Shown one piece after another: positions 30,907 through 41,785 of a stretch of DNA of 64,000 nucleotides (position 1 is the first letter of the stretch; each line of letters starts with the position of its first letter). The notes under the pieces were generated by a model. That model did no database searches. It was given only the letters and a program-made list of their open reading frames with translations, and was not told the DNA's origin. The position numbers were made by a program, and so were the translations under genes. The stretch comes from Thalassia testudinum (taxonomy: Eukaryota > Streptophyta > Magnoliopsida > Alismatales > Hydrocharitaceae), in NCBI GenBank assembly GCA_037157565.1, contig JAZHRO010000055.1:43307001-43371000 (forward strand), given 5' to 3'.

Positions 30907-31812
30907 ATAATCTCCCTATGATTCACTCTAGATTTTCAGTCCGAGTTCCTCCATTGGGTCACCCTCATCCTCTAAAATACTCTTTATATCCCTGAGACCA
31001 AAATTGATCTAATTCATCCTCCATTTCCTTAGGGTCACCTTCATTGGGTGCATTTAAATCCTCAAAATGCTGAATGGTAGGTGATGATTCCCTAAGTGGA
31101 GGGTCAGGATTATGCTTACTAAGAGTAGAATGGGGTTCCACCAGATAATTAATAGGGGAAGTGATGTGAACAATACGACCTTGACCCAGGTTATCATGGG
31201 TAAGGAAAATACTGTCATTGGGGTCAAGGTCCTCAAGAGGTACCATCTTCTCTTTCTTTTGACTCCAATATAGCTCTGGTGGATAATTACTAGGATCGTT
31301 CTCCTCTAGTGGCCGTGTCTCATTAGGAGAGTCTAGGTGATAGCTACGTAAAACAAGATCCCTATTGTCATTGGTTTCCTCATAATTATTTTCATGATCA
31401 TGGTTATACGGGTAGGGATCAGAATGATTAGTAAGAGCATAGCTAAGCTGTCTAATTTCCTTATTCAATTGTTGACTATTCCTCAACATCTCTCCCATAG
31501 ATTCCATCATTTCCTTTTGTTGTTTTTGCATTTCTATCATAAAAGAGGAGAGGCTACTACTATCAGATTGGGAAGGATAGTCAATCTCAGGCTCTGGTTG
31601 CCTAAGGTATCAGTCCAACCTCGATACGGAAAATCATGAAGGGTGGGAGGGTTGGGTGTTTGCATAGTAGTAGGGATTCTAGGGTTGGAAAATCCCGCTC
31701 TTAGGTTTTGCTCGAAAGTGGGAGCTATCGGGCCAGTACTCCCAGGATAGGAATATGAATGATCCCATGAATTGTCAATGTACTGATCAAAGGATTGATA
31801 CACTCGGGGCAT
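30907..31812 (-). pseudogene. E3 accessory protein, N-terminal blocks
   Basis: 31537-31812 encodes MPRVYQSFDQYID with an aromatic and proline-rich tract. After a frame break, 30965-31540 encodes a helical start (MIEMQKQQKEMMESMGEM, then LNKEIRQL) and a D/E/N/P-rich body ending FWSQGYKEYFRG. Stops near 30920-30965 separate it from the C-terminal block. A short coiled coil in the same relative place exists in the gag-protease linker of G1 (RQMVEMQGSMLQLMQQM). Kinship is possible but not shown. Confidence 0.5.
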
Positions 31813-33066
31813 GGGATCCTGGCTAAAATGATAGGATTAAGGATAGTCCATTTCTTTCAATTAAACATGTTAAACTCTCTTAGGATTTAAAAGAAATCAG
31901 AAACTTCCTAGAGAGTTTTATCACTGTCAAAACAAACGCAAATACAGTGGGATCTGTTTTTAGTAGATTCTAGGTCTTAGAATTAAATGTTCAGTTGGTG
32001 GCCAAACAAGTTTTGCAAGAATTACATTTCCTAGGTTGACCTTCATTGGTGCCTACAACCTACTAGTAGGGATGGAAGTCTCAAATCGAGCCCACACATG
32101 AGGAACCAAAGAACTTGGTGGATAGGCTTATTGATTTCCGACTAACTTCCCTTATGGTGCAAAAGAGGAGAGGTAGAAATTTATCTAGTGACCTTATGTG
32201 TGATGTGCATAGTGTCTAAGGTGTGCAACTCACGTTCATGTTTTGAGTTTTGAAATCTCGCAAATAAGATCCTTTTGCACACAATTTTAAGCCACAGATT
32301 TTAAGGTCCAACCTCTTAGCAGTCCCAATTTTTTAAAGTGACCACTGAATTAATTCGATTCAAACACTTTAGTGGTCTTGAATTTAAGTCCAATGCAGAT
32401 GCATGATGGGTATTTGATGCTAAAGAGAAGACGTACCTTACTCCAGCTTTCTTCAATGCAGGGATGTATGCGATGCAGTAAAGATAACTAGATGCTACTC
32501 ATTCAATCCTAGATGGTCGCCCTATTGATATGCAGCTTCAAGTAGGAAGTTCGATTTTTTTTTTAATAATATTAAGCAAACAAACCTAATCTAACTAACT
32601 AACTAACTAACCTATATGCATTTCAAACTATTCGAATAATCCTATAATCTAAATAAAATGGGAACACACTCCCAAAAATACACTCCCGCATACAAGATCG
32701 ATAAGCAATAAAAGCACTGGGAACACGTTCCCAAAAATACCCAACACAGGTCCACAAGACAAAAATTAAATGTCTAATGTCTATCCAAACTAATCTAAAT
32801 CTAAAAGAAGCAAATAAATGTCTTTGGTCACCGATCCTTCCTCCACGCACGTGGGATCAAGGCCCACATCCTCCTGTTGTTGCCCTCTAGGTGGCGTCAA
32901 GGTCCACCAAGAATATCGCCTCTGTTGTGCATGCCCATCACGTTTGTTTCCTCCAAACAGATGCACCTCACATAGGAAAAAGAAATAGATCATTGATTCA
33001 AAGAAGCTTCAGAAATAGAATAAAAATGATAGAAAATCTTTGAAAAATTTAATAGGCATATTTCGT
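31813..33066 (-). other. E3 leader (no gene)
   Basis: Non-coding. It contains an AACT run at about 32587-32611 and two GGGAACAC(A/G)(C/T)TCCCAAAAATA copies at about 32660 and 32719, each a near-perfect short inverted repeat. Confidence 0.55.
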
Positions 33067-33083
33067 CCCCGGCAACGGCGCCA
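33067..33083 (-). other. E3 primer binding site
   Basis: The minus strand reads TGGCGCCGTTGCCGGGG, the classic site of Athila/OTA-type gypsy elements, two bases from the LTR end. Confidence 0.88.
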
Positions 33084-33085
33084 TT

Positions 33086-33548
33086 TGAAAGAGCGATATT
33101 CATTTTCATTGAAAACTTTAGCATAAAATGTCGCGTTGTTGTATTTCGTTGCGTAGTAGAAAATCACTTTTCAAAAATATTTAATAATTCAAAACTAACC
33201 ACGAAAATAGTTAGGTCGTTTCCATAGGGAGGAATTTATTATAAATGAGTAATGATGCATCAAGTAATTGGGAATATCAATGGATGTGCATGCTAACTAG
33301 TGCTCTCATTTCTAGCATAAATTCTCGATCTAGATAATTAATCAAGAATATAGGTGCGCAAATACAAAATCACCATCATTGAAATACATGAATTGTGATC
33401 TTAGTAATGACAAGCACCGTCAAATATAATTAAAATAGAATTCGTTCCCTATAACAAAGATCCATGCTCGATTATTCATTAGATGAATGTAACTATACGC
33501 AATTCAAGTAGAATGGAGGGACATCTATGCAAATTTCTTTCAATATAT
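33086..33548 (-). repeat. E3 5' LTR (family D), piece 1
   Basis: It starts TGAAAGAGCGATATTC. The reverse complement ends like the E0 LTR (GCGNCATTTTATG...TCA). It is cut at the LINE insertion, where 33532-33548 is the left LINE TSD. Confidence 0.75.
33532..33548. repeat. Left TSD of the LINE (17 bp)
   Basis: AATTTCTTTCAATATAT here equals 47770-47786. It lies next to the T-run that is the LINE poly(A) end. Confidence 0.88.
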
Positions 33549-33630
33549 ATATTTTTTTGAAACAAAAAGGAAAGCTATCGTCTTACAATAGCAATCCGGA
33601 GAGGTATATTATATAAACAAGTAAGAGGAA

Positions 33631-36600
33631 TTACAAAATAGATCCCCACGCATGTATGAGGGACCAGCACTCTCTTACAATTTTTTCACAGCACACCGGT
33701 CTCTCCTGAAAAAGCCTCTCATTTCTAGCCTTCCACACACACCAGAGAGTGACAGCCATGCGTACATGTGGCTTCTCTCTCATACCAAACCCATGCCAGA
33801 TGGAGTCCCAAGCTAGTAGTGGCTCCTGACAAGTCCTCCTCCAAATAGCATCAGTGACTAGGCAAGATGAGAAGATACGGTTCACATTGTCAGTGTGCAT
33901 CCCACATGAGTAGCATTCATGGTGAGCAGCTCCCATCCTTCTGTGTCGCAGATCACCTGTGATCAAACCATCTCTCGTACATAGCTAAAGAAATATTTGT
34001 ACCTTAAGGGGGATTTTCAGAAGTCAAATTTTCTTGTCAATGAAATAGCAGCTCCACCCACTTCCATAATCTAAGATTCTATTGTAGCCATTTTGCACAG
34101 TGTAAATCCCCTCCCAAATGTATTTATCCTCCACCCCAATCCTTGGCCTAAAGCTTTCAAGATCTGATAGTAGCTTCCTCCTTTCTTCCCACAGCTGGGT
34201 GCCCCTCCTGGTAGAGTCCTCTTCATTCAAATTCCAGTTGCAGCTGCTGCAAGGCCAGAATCTGCTGACAGTTCCCTCCTTGTTAGATGCTGTAGTAAAG
34301 GCCCTTGGATAGGTCTCCTTTAGGACACCCAGCAATGACCAACCTTCCTTCCAGAAGTTGAAGGTCCTGCCATCCCCAAGAGCTGGCTGCAGCAGGTGCA
34401 AGTGATCAGCCAGAGCTCTGGTTACTGAATTCCAAAATGGAGATGGTCTGCTGAGCTGTAGTCTAGATAGCATACTGTTAGAAGCTCCATAACTATCCCT
34501 GATCAGGGCAGTCCATGGTTTCAAGTCTCCTTGCAAGAGCTTAATTGCCCACTTAAGCAACAAAGCATCATTGAAGTGTTTCAGAGACTTAATCCCAAGT
34601 CCACCCCTATCCTTTGGTTGGCAAATCTGCTCCCACTTCAGTGGCTGCAAGAACCTGCCCTCATGCTTTGCTCCCCTCCAAAAGAACCTTTTTCTCAATA
34701 CATCCAACCATTTCCAAATGGAATTAGGTGCTTTAAAGATGGAGAAGTAGAAAATAGGGATAGAGGTGATCACCAAATTGAGCAAGATAAGTCTTCCACC
34801 CTTGGAGAGGAAACTACTATGCCATCCATCCAATTTCACTGAAATTTTGTCAAAGAGGTAGCTCCAATCTTTTTTTTCATTCTAGAACATCTCAATGGCA
34901 GCCCCAAGTATTTAATAGGAAGGCTGATGTAGGGGGTCCCCAAAACAGCAGCAATAAAACCTTGCTCAGCCTCAGGTAGGCCAAAACAGACCAAACTAGA
35001 TTTATCCCTATTCAGCCTAAGGCCTAAGAGCTCACCAAAGATGTTGACCATATGATATAAAACTAGTGCTTCATCCATAGAACCCTCCACAAAAAAAACT
35101 ATATCATCCGCATGTTGAAGAATAGGGGCCAAATTACTCCTGCAAGATAAAGAGTACCCTTTAATAAGACTTGCTTTAGCAAGTTTACAAGAATACCAGG
35201 CTAAATTATCAACTGCCAGGTTGAAAACCAAAGGTGCCAGGGGACATCTTTGTCTGATCCCACATTGGGGCTAAATCCAAGAACCACAGGGTTTCCCATT
35301 TATCAAAGGGGTGAAAGAGGCAGTTGCGATACACCTCTTCACCCATTGAATCCAAATAGGGGGAAAACCTCTTCTTTTAAGCACTTTCCAAAGGTAGGGC
35401 CAACTGATGGAGTCATAAGCTTTGCGGAAATCAACCTTCCATAAAAAAGCTTTACATTTCATCTTGTGCCAACCACAGACCATCTCCTAGGCGATGATAA
35501 ATGATTCGTGTAGAGATCTGCCAGGAAGGAAGGCTGATTGAATAGGATGGATCAGCTCTTGCAAAACAGGCCTCAATCTATTGGCTAAGACCTTGCTAAT
35601 CACCAAATAAATAGAGTTAGAGAGGACAATAGGTCTAAATTCCTGAAAAGATTTAGCTCCTGGAGTCTTTGGCAAAAGAAAAAGAAAGGATCTATTGATT
35701 CTTTCAAAGCCAAAGTTGCTAATCTCAAATTCTCTGATCACATCCATCACCTCAGTGCCCACAATATCCTACAGTTCTTTGTAGAAGAGAACTTGGATCC
35801 CATCAGGACCAGGTGACCCTTCACAATTGAGATCCTTGATGGCCTTCAAGACTTTAGCTTCAGACACAGTAGCAATCAGGCTGGACCCCTGAATCTCTGT
35901 AATTCTGGGAATATCAGTAGCTGCCATCCTCCAACAGCCCCTATCAGCAACTCTTGAAGACTCCTTCAAGTACCTGACAGCCTCAGCTCTGATATCAAAG
36001 ATGGAGGTAATTCTCTGCCCCTCTTTAATAATAGATGAGACCAGATTGACTCTTCTTCGAGAGCTGGCAGCCAAGTGGAAGAATTTAGTGTTTGCATCCC
36101 CCTCATTTAACCACAGCTGCCTTGACCGTTCCCTCCAATCCATCTCCAGCTTCAAGTCTTCTTCAATCACCACCCCCTGCCATTTCTTTCTATCAGTAGT
36201 ATCCTACTCAGACAACCGAGCATTGGCTTCCTTGGCATCCAGTTCCTGAATCTTCATCAAGGCCTCTCGATGTCTCTGATACCTTAGGACAAAAACAACA
36301 TCACCATATTCCTTTAACATCACTTTCAAAGCCAAAATCTTGGAAGCCAACCTGAAACTAGCTGTGCCCTCAACCTGCTGAGCCCTCCACCAACCAGCAA
36401 ACATTTCTTTGAAACCCAGCTCCCTCAGCCAAGACTTCTTAAATTTGAAGTAGGATCCAACCAGCACCTGTTCCCCAATGTCCCAGACTAGGGGTGTATG
36501 GTCAGAGAAGGGACGTTCAAGGCCACAAACAAAAGACAATTGGAAGAGGTCCAGCAGCCTAGCATTGCCAAAGAACCTATCAATCTTGAACATGAGACCA

Positions 36601-36989
36601 TTACCATTCCTCCAAGTGAATTCAGAGCTCGAGGAGGGAAATTCACTCAAGCCTAAAGCTTGGACCATCAGCTGGAAGCCAGTGGCAGAGCTATCCACCA
36701 CATCATTGGGTTTGTCACTCCCCATCAACACACAATTGAAGTCCCCTCCAACAAGCCAGACTGCCCCATTTACAAAATCTACAGCCAAGTTCCAATCCTC
36801 CTAAAGGTCCTGTCTTCTGCTAGGGTCACTAGGACCATACACACCTGTCACAAAGAAGTCACAGTCCCCCTGGCCTCTTTCGAACCTACAAGTCAGTAGG
36901 TGCCTAGCCAGAGATGCCTCCTCCAAGCACAAGACATGCTTCTTCCACCAAATGGCAATACCCCTAGATCTGCCAATAAAATTGATCAT
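33631..36989 (-). pseudogene. LINE ORF2: endonuclease, reverse transcriptase, zf-RVT
   Basis: The endonuclease part (36204-36989) keeps GRSRGIAIWW, GVYGPSD, GGDFN and the active-site SDHTPLVW but lacks its N-terminus. Then follow WLNEGDANTKFFH, GSPGPDGI, FRPIVLSN and FRKAYDSISW, and the RT catalytic box reads HADD instead of the usual F/YADD (near 35105). LSKGGRLILL and KDRGGLGIKSL follow. The zf-RVT-like end (33631-33966) has CYSCG and FSSCLVTDAIW. TAG stops interrupt the frame near 36800, 35770, 35484 and 35271, and further frame changes lie near 36190, 34838 and 33970. Confidence 0.92.
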
Positions 36990-37670
36990 TGATGTAAACA
37001 CATTTACACTACTTAAGATGTCTATTTATGCATGTTCTTAAGCATAGGATTGCATTGCATGATATAAATATTGCACAATATGCATCATCTTGCATTTAGA
37101 GTAGTTTGAATAAAATGGAGGTTAATTGTCTCCTTTTATGTGCTTGGACAGGGAAAACTTTTTATCACGGCCGCCCAACGCGTGCGATGCTGCATGAGGC
37201 GCCACATGGTGCCATCTTGGCCGTCCACCTTCTGGATGTTGTAGATGGTGCCACGGGTGTCGGATTGACTCAATTTTTGCGTCGTTAGGCTACGATTGTC
37301 GATCCGAATTCATCCGTGTAGTCGGATTTGTCATTTGAAGTGTGGATTTACACCATCCTGGCCCTGGATCTTCTAGGGTTCCCCGGTCACTATTTGATGC
37401 TACAGATGCCTGATTAGGGTGATCTTGGAGTCGTTGAACTCCAATCGTCGCCCTGATCACATCTGTACAGTTGGATCTTCAATCCGAGGCCCTGATAAAA
37501 AGTTTTCCCTGTCCAAGCACATAAAAGGAGACAATTAACCTCCATTTTATTCAAACTACTCTAAATACAAGATGATGCATGTTGTGCAATATTTATATCA
37601 TGCAATGCAATCCTATGCTTAAGAACATGCATATATAGACATCTTAAGTAGTGTAAATGTGTTTACATCA
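36990..37670 (-). repeat. Left LTR part of G1 with 177-bp inverted ends
   Basis: 36990-37166 and 37494-37670 are inverted copies with 3 mismatches in 177 bp, around a 327-bp spacer. The right edge TGATGTAAACAC (minus strand) follows the PPT, so that arm is the genuine LTR start. The spacer matches 63600-63950 in the family-C LTR at the window end, which shows no inverted copy within the part seen. Confidence 0.9.
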
Positions 37671-37712
37671 TACCCCCATGCCTATCTTTTGCTAGTCCCT
37701 AGCAAAAACTAT
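37671..37712 (-). other. Polypurine tract of G1
   Basis: The minus strand reads GGGACTAGCAAAAGATAGGCATGGGGGTA-type sequence just before TGATGTAAACAC. Confidence 0.85.
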
Positions 37713-38249
37713 ATGCTATTTATAAAAGAATTAGGTTGGATTATTTGGGCATGAGTTATTTTCAATCATAAAGAAATTGTCTACTTAGGATTTGAACTTT
37801 CAAAGGCACAACAGTACCCGAGTATTTGCCAAAATGCAGACCATCTCAAGCCCTCGCCTTATTCAAAGAAAAATTTCTTTTTCTCTTTTTCCTCTTTTCT
37901 ATTTTTTTTTTTTGGATTTTCAAATTTTAGGGTTTAAGAGTGGCTTTCTACGGCCATTCAACTCACCCAAGGCTTGATGAGAACCCTAAGTTTTAAGCAT
38001 CTTATTGTGAATGTGATAGACTCGTTGACCGGCAATTAAACGGACTTCGGATTTCTACGTCTCTAGGTGACCTAAAAAGAATTATACCTAAAGGTGTATC
38101 TTTACAACCGGTAGCTTTCTCCCTACTTTTATTTTTTTACGGGGTCAACACAAGGGTGAATCCAGTGTATATCTCCCCGATTTATTGTACTTTTCCGCTT
38201 CTTCCTAAGTGTTTTGGAAATTTTTTTAGTGCATTTACTGAGTTGGGTT
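37713..38249 (-). other. G1 3' region, distal part (no gene)
   Basis: Non-coding, T-rich sequence with no family resemblance to coding regions. Confidence 0.5.
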
Positions 38250-38473
38250 CTGGACAACTGGTCGATGAGCTGTTACCACCGACAACTTGCCAGCCATACT
38301 CGTGCGGCGAAGTGTGGCTTTTTTTTTTCTCCTTTTCTTTTTGATTTTTTTTTTTTTTTAAGTAGGTGGCTTCCCTGGTCTAAGATTTACCTAAAGGCAG
38401 CAAAAAGAGAAAGGTCCAGTGTTTGGGCTCTGGACAACCTACCTATAGGCTGTTACCCACGATAACTTGCCAG
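38250..38473 (-). other. Two hairpins with a shared loop in the G1 3' region
   Basis: Units at 38250-38293 and 38430-38473 each have outer CTGG/CCAG pairs and the loop TAACAGC (minus strand). The first has an 8-bp inner stem GTCGGTGG/TCATCGAC including two G-U pairs that form only in the sense strand. The second inner stem is weaker (TATC/GGTA). Confidence 0.5.
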
Positions 38474-38883
38474 CCATATCACCCTCGAAGGTTCATTAGC
38501 TACCCAATTTTCGTTAGAATCGTCGAACAATGAGTCAGTGCAAAGAAAGTGTGTAAATGCTTAAAACTCAAAAATTCCCTCAAATCAGATGGTGGGTTGA
38601 TAAGTCGTGTACTTATCACCCAAACTTATTTATCCCAATTACGATAGAATTAAGATGGCGAGGACTAGAAAGACAAATCCACATTTTAGTGGATACACGG
38701 GCTAATTAAGTCCAAAGACCTGAAGGATCTTTGTGTTCAGATCCTAATATAAAATTTCTTAAGATTGAAAAGTCCTAATGTCCAACTAATCCTTCCTAAT
38801 TTTGATTTTTTTTTATATAAATAAGAAGAGAAAAATAATTTGCATGAATTCCACAAAGCTGACCAAATGATTCAAAAATGAAT

Positions 38884-38925
38884 CCACCGCCTCATGCCTA
38901 GTTGATGCAATGTCCTCATTGAAAG
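38884..38925 (-). other. PPT-like motif 1 of G1
   Basis: The minus strand has CAATGAGGACATTGC then AGGCATGAGG. The G-run is mutated compared with E0 and E1. It lies about 1.2 kb before the true PPT. Confidence 0.6.
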
Positions 38926-39051
38926 AGAGACATGAAAGAAAGGGTAGAATATGAAAGATGTCACTTGAATATGAAGCTCGTATCAGCCTTGTGTCATATG
39001 CACAACTGCTAAGTTTAATGCCATCAGCTAGGCGAAGTCCAGCCAAAGAAG

Positions 39052-40450
39052 TCACAGAATGGCTAGAGCAACTGAGTCTGAGATGGGTTCTGGAAGAATA
39101 CGATCAACAACAAGCTTCAGATGTTGACCGTTGACTTCAAATGTGTTACCCATCTTTGGGTCAGAAATCTGAGCCTCTCCATTTAGAAAAATCTGGTCAA
39201 TTATGAATGGGCCATTCCATTTAGATCTAAGTTTGCTAGGAAAGAGATTAAGTTTAGAATCGAATAACCAGACCTTCTGGTTTAGCTCAAAGCTCTTGCG
39301 GGAAATCATTTGATCATGTAGAGCTTTGGTTCGAGCCTTGTAGATCTTGGCATTCTCATAAGCATCATTTCTAAGCTCCTCCAACTCAGATAGTTGGAGT
39401 TTCCTGGTCTTCCCAGCTAGATTCAAATCTAAATTGCATTGTTTTATTGCCTAGAATGCCCTATGTTCAATCTCTACAGGTAGATGGCATGCCTTTCCAT
39501 ACACCAAATGGAATGGAGACATGCTGATGGGCATTTTATACGCCGTACGGTAGTCCTAAAGAGCATCCTCAAGCTTTTGAGTCCAATCCTTGCGATCAGG
39601 CCTAACCATTTTTTGCAGAATGTTCTTGATCTCTCGATTGGAGATCTTGGCTTGTCCATTCGTCTGGGGATGGTAAGGTGTGGAAATTTGGTGATTAACC
39701 CCGTATTTGGCCAATAAATTCTGGAATTGGGCATTAGTAAAATGAGTGACACCATCACTGATGATAGCCCTCGGAATCCTGAACCTACTGAAGATATTTT
39801 TCTTGACAAAATTAATGACCACCTTGTGGTCATTGATTCGGGTGGGAATCGCCTCAATCCATTTGGACACAATCAACAGCAACAAGAATGTATTGATGTC
39901 CAAATGATGGGATAAAGGGTCCCATGAAATCGATGCCCCAAACATCAAAAATTTCGACAGGAAGAATAGGGTTTAGGGGCATCATGTCTCTCTTAGTTAT
40001 GCCCCCGAGTGCCTGACATCGAGAACATGACCTTGAGAAATCCTGGGCATCCTTGAATAAAGATGACCAATAGAAACCAGATTGCAAGATTTTTGCAGCT
40101 GTCTTTTTCTCGGATAAATGTTCGCCACACCCAGATGTATGGCAGAACTCGAGTATACTGTTAAATTCATTCTCCAATATACATCGGCTAATAATATGAT
40201 CAGAGCCAATGCGATACAGTTCAGGGTCCTCCCAGAAGTAGTATTTGGCCTCAGATTTGAGTCTATCCTGTTGTTGCTTGGTCCAATCCTGGGGGATTTG
40301 ACCAACGGCCAAATAGTTAACAATGTCAGCAAACCATGGGGTGTGGATACCTAAAACTGTAAGAATAGTTTCGTCCGGAAAAGTGTCAGCAATCGGAATG
40401 TCCGAACAAGAAGAATCACCTAGGAGTCTCGACAAATGATCCACTACCAC
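39052..40450 (-). pseudogene. G1 integrase
   Basis: The zinc-binding part has CHTSGCGEH, AAKILQSGFYW and CSRCQALGG (39997-40160). The core has the first Asp in WGIDFMGPF and the second in ISDGVTHF. Exactly 35 residues later comes a Lys in TNGQAKISNREIK where the family has Glu. The C-terminal part (39052-39426) has ALHDQMISRKSFELNQKVWLFDSKLNLFP and SKWNGPF. A frameshift near 39870 and stops near 39555 and 39430 break the frame. The Glu-to-Lys change (GAG to AAG) removes the third catalytic residue. Confidence 0.92.
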
Positions 40451-41600
40451 ATTTTGTACCCGGTTTTATCCTTGATTTCAAGATCAAATTCTTGAAGATG
40501 AATCCAACGAATAAGCTGGGGTTTAGCATCCTTTTTAGCCAAGCGATGTCTCAAGGCCGAGTGGTCGGTATAGATGATAACATGAGACCCTAAGAGATAA
40601 ACCCTGAATTTTTCCAAAGCAAATACTACAGCTAGTAATTCCTTTTCAGTAACAGTGTAATTCCTCTGGGCTTCATCCAGAGTTTTACTAGCGTAGTAAA
40701 TGACAGAGGGCTTTCGATCAATTTTCTGACTCAGGATAGCCCTGACCGCAAAATCAGAAGCGTCTGTCATGATCTCAAAAGGGGCCATCCAAATTGGTGG
40801 TTGCAAAACTGGAGCACAAGTGACTACCATTTTCAGGAAATCAAATGCCTTTCGGCATGATTCGTCAAAAACAAATGGCGTTTCTTTGGCAAGAAGATTG
40901 CTCAAAGGACGAGCAACCTTCGAGAAATACTTCATGAATCTTTGATAAAATCCCACATGTCCAAGAAATGATCGGATTTGTTTAACAGATGTGGGAGGAG
41001 GAAGTTTAGCGATAGCATCAACCTTAGCTTTATCCACTTCAATTCCCCGTTCAGAGATTACATGACCCAAAACGATGCCGTCTTGGGTCATGAAATGACC
41101 CTTTTCCCAGCTAAGGACCAATCGTGTTTTGATACATCGCTTAAGAATCATTTCCAAATTAGCCAAACAAGAGTCAAATGAATCTCCAAAAATAGAGAAA
41201 TCATCCATGAAGACTTCCATAAACTCTCCCACCATGTCAGAAAATATGGCTAGCATACACCTTTGAAAAGTCGCAGGTGCATTACATAACCCGAAAGGCA
41301 TCCTACGAAGAGCAAAGGTTCCGTAGGGACAGGTGAAAGTAATTTTCTCCTGATCCTCGGGATGGATAGGAACTTGGTTGTATCCCAAGTAACCATCAAG
41401 AAAATAGAAGTACTTCTGCTCGACTAATTTTTCCAAGATTTGATCAATGAAGGGCAGGGGAAAATGATCCTTTTTAGTGGCTGTGTTCAGCTTCCTGTAA
41501 TCAATACAAACTCTCCAAGAGGAAGCTGAATGAGTTGTGATAGATTCTCCTCTCTTGTTAGTCACAACAGTAATCCCAGCTTTCTTCGGAATAATCTAAA
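40444..41600 (-). pseudogene. G1 reverse transcriptase and RNase H
   Basis: The frame of 373 codons has WRVCIDYRKLN, HFPLPFIDQ.LE, DGYLGYNQVPIHPEDQEK, TFTCPYGTFA.RRMPFGLCNAPATFQRCM and the catalytic FMDDFS near 41205. RNase H has MTDASDFA, YYASKTLDEAQRNYT, TEKELLAVVFALEKFR.YL and YTDHSALR. This set of words is that of the Athila/OTA clade. The frame is almost intact across the RT. Stops lie upstream between protease and RT (41570-41785). Confidence 0.93.
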
Positions 41601-41785
41601 CGAGACTTACCCAAGGACTATCAGAGATTGGATAAATAATTCCTGCATCGAGCCACTTGATGATTTCCATTTTGACCACTTCTCGCATATTTGGATTCAA
41701 TCTCCTCTGCATCTGGCAAGAAGGGAGGGATCCATCTTCCAAGAATATTCTATGATTGCAGTAAGATGGCTCGATCCCCCTGAGG

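Noticed and set aside
36990..37670. A stand-alone MITE or foldback transposon
   Set aside because: The right edge follows the G1 PPT with TG..., the left flank has no matching TSD, and the spacer matches a family-C LTR, so it is an LTR part and not a DNA transposon.
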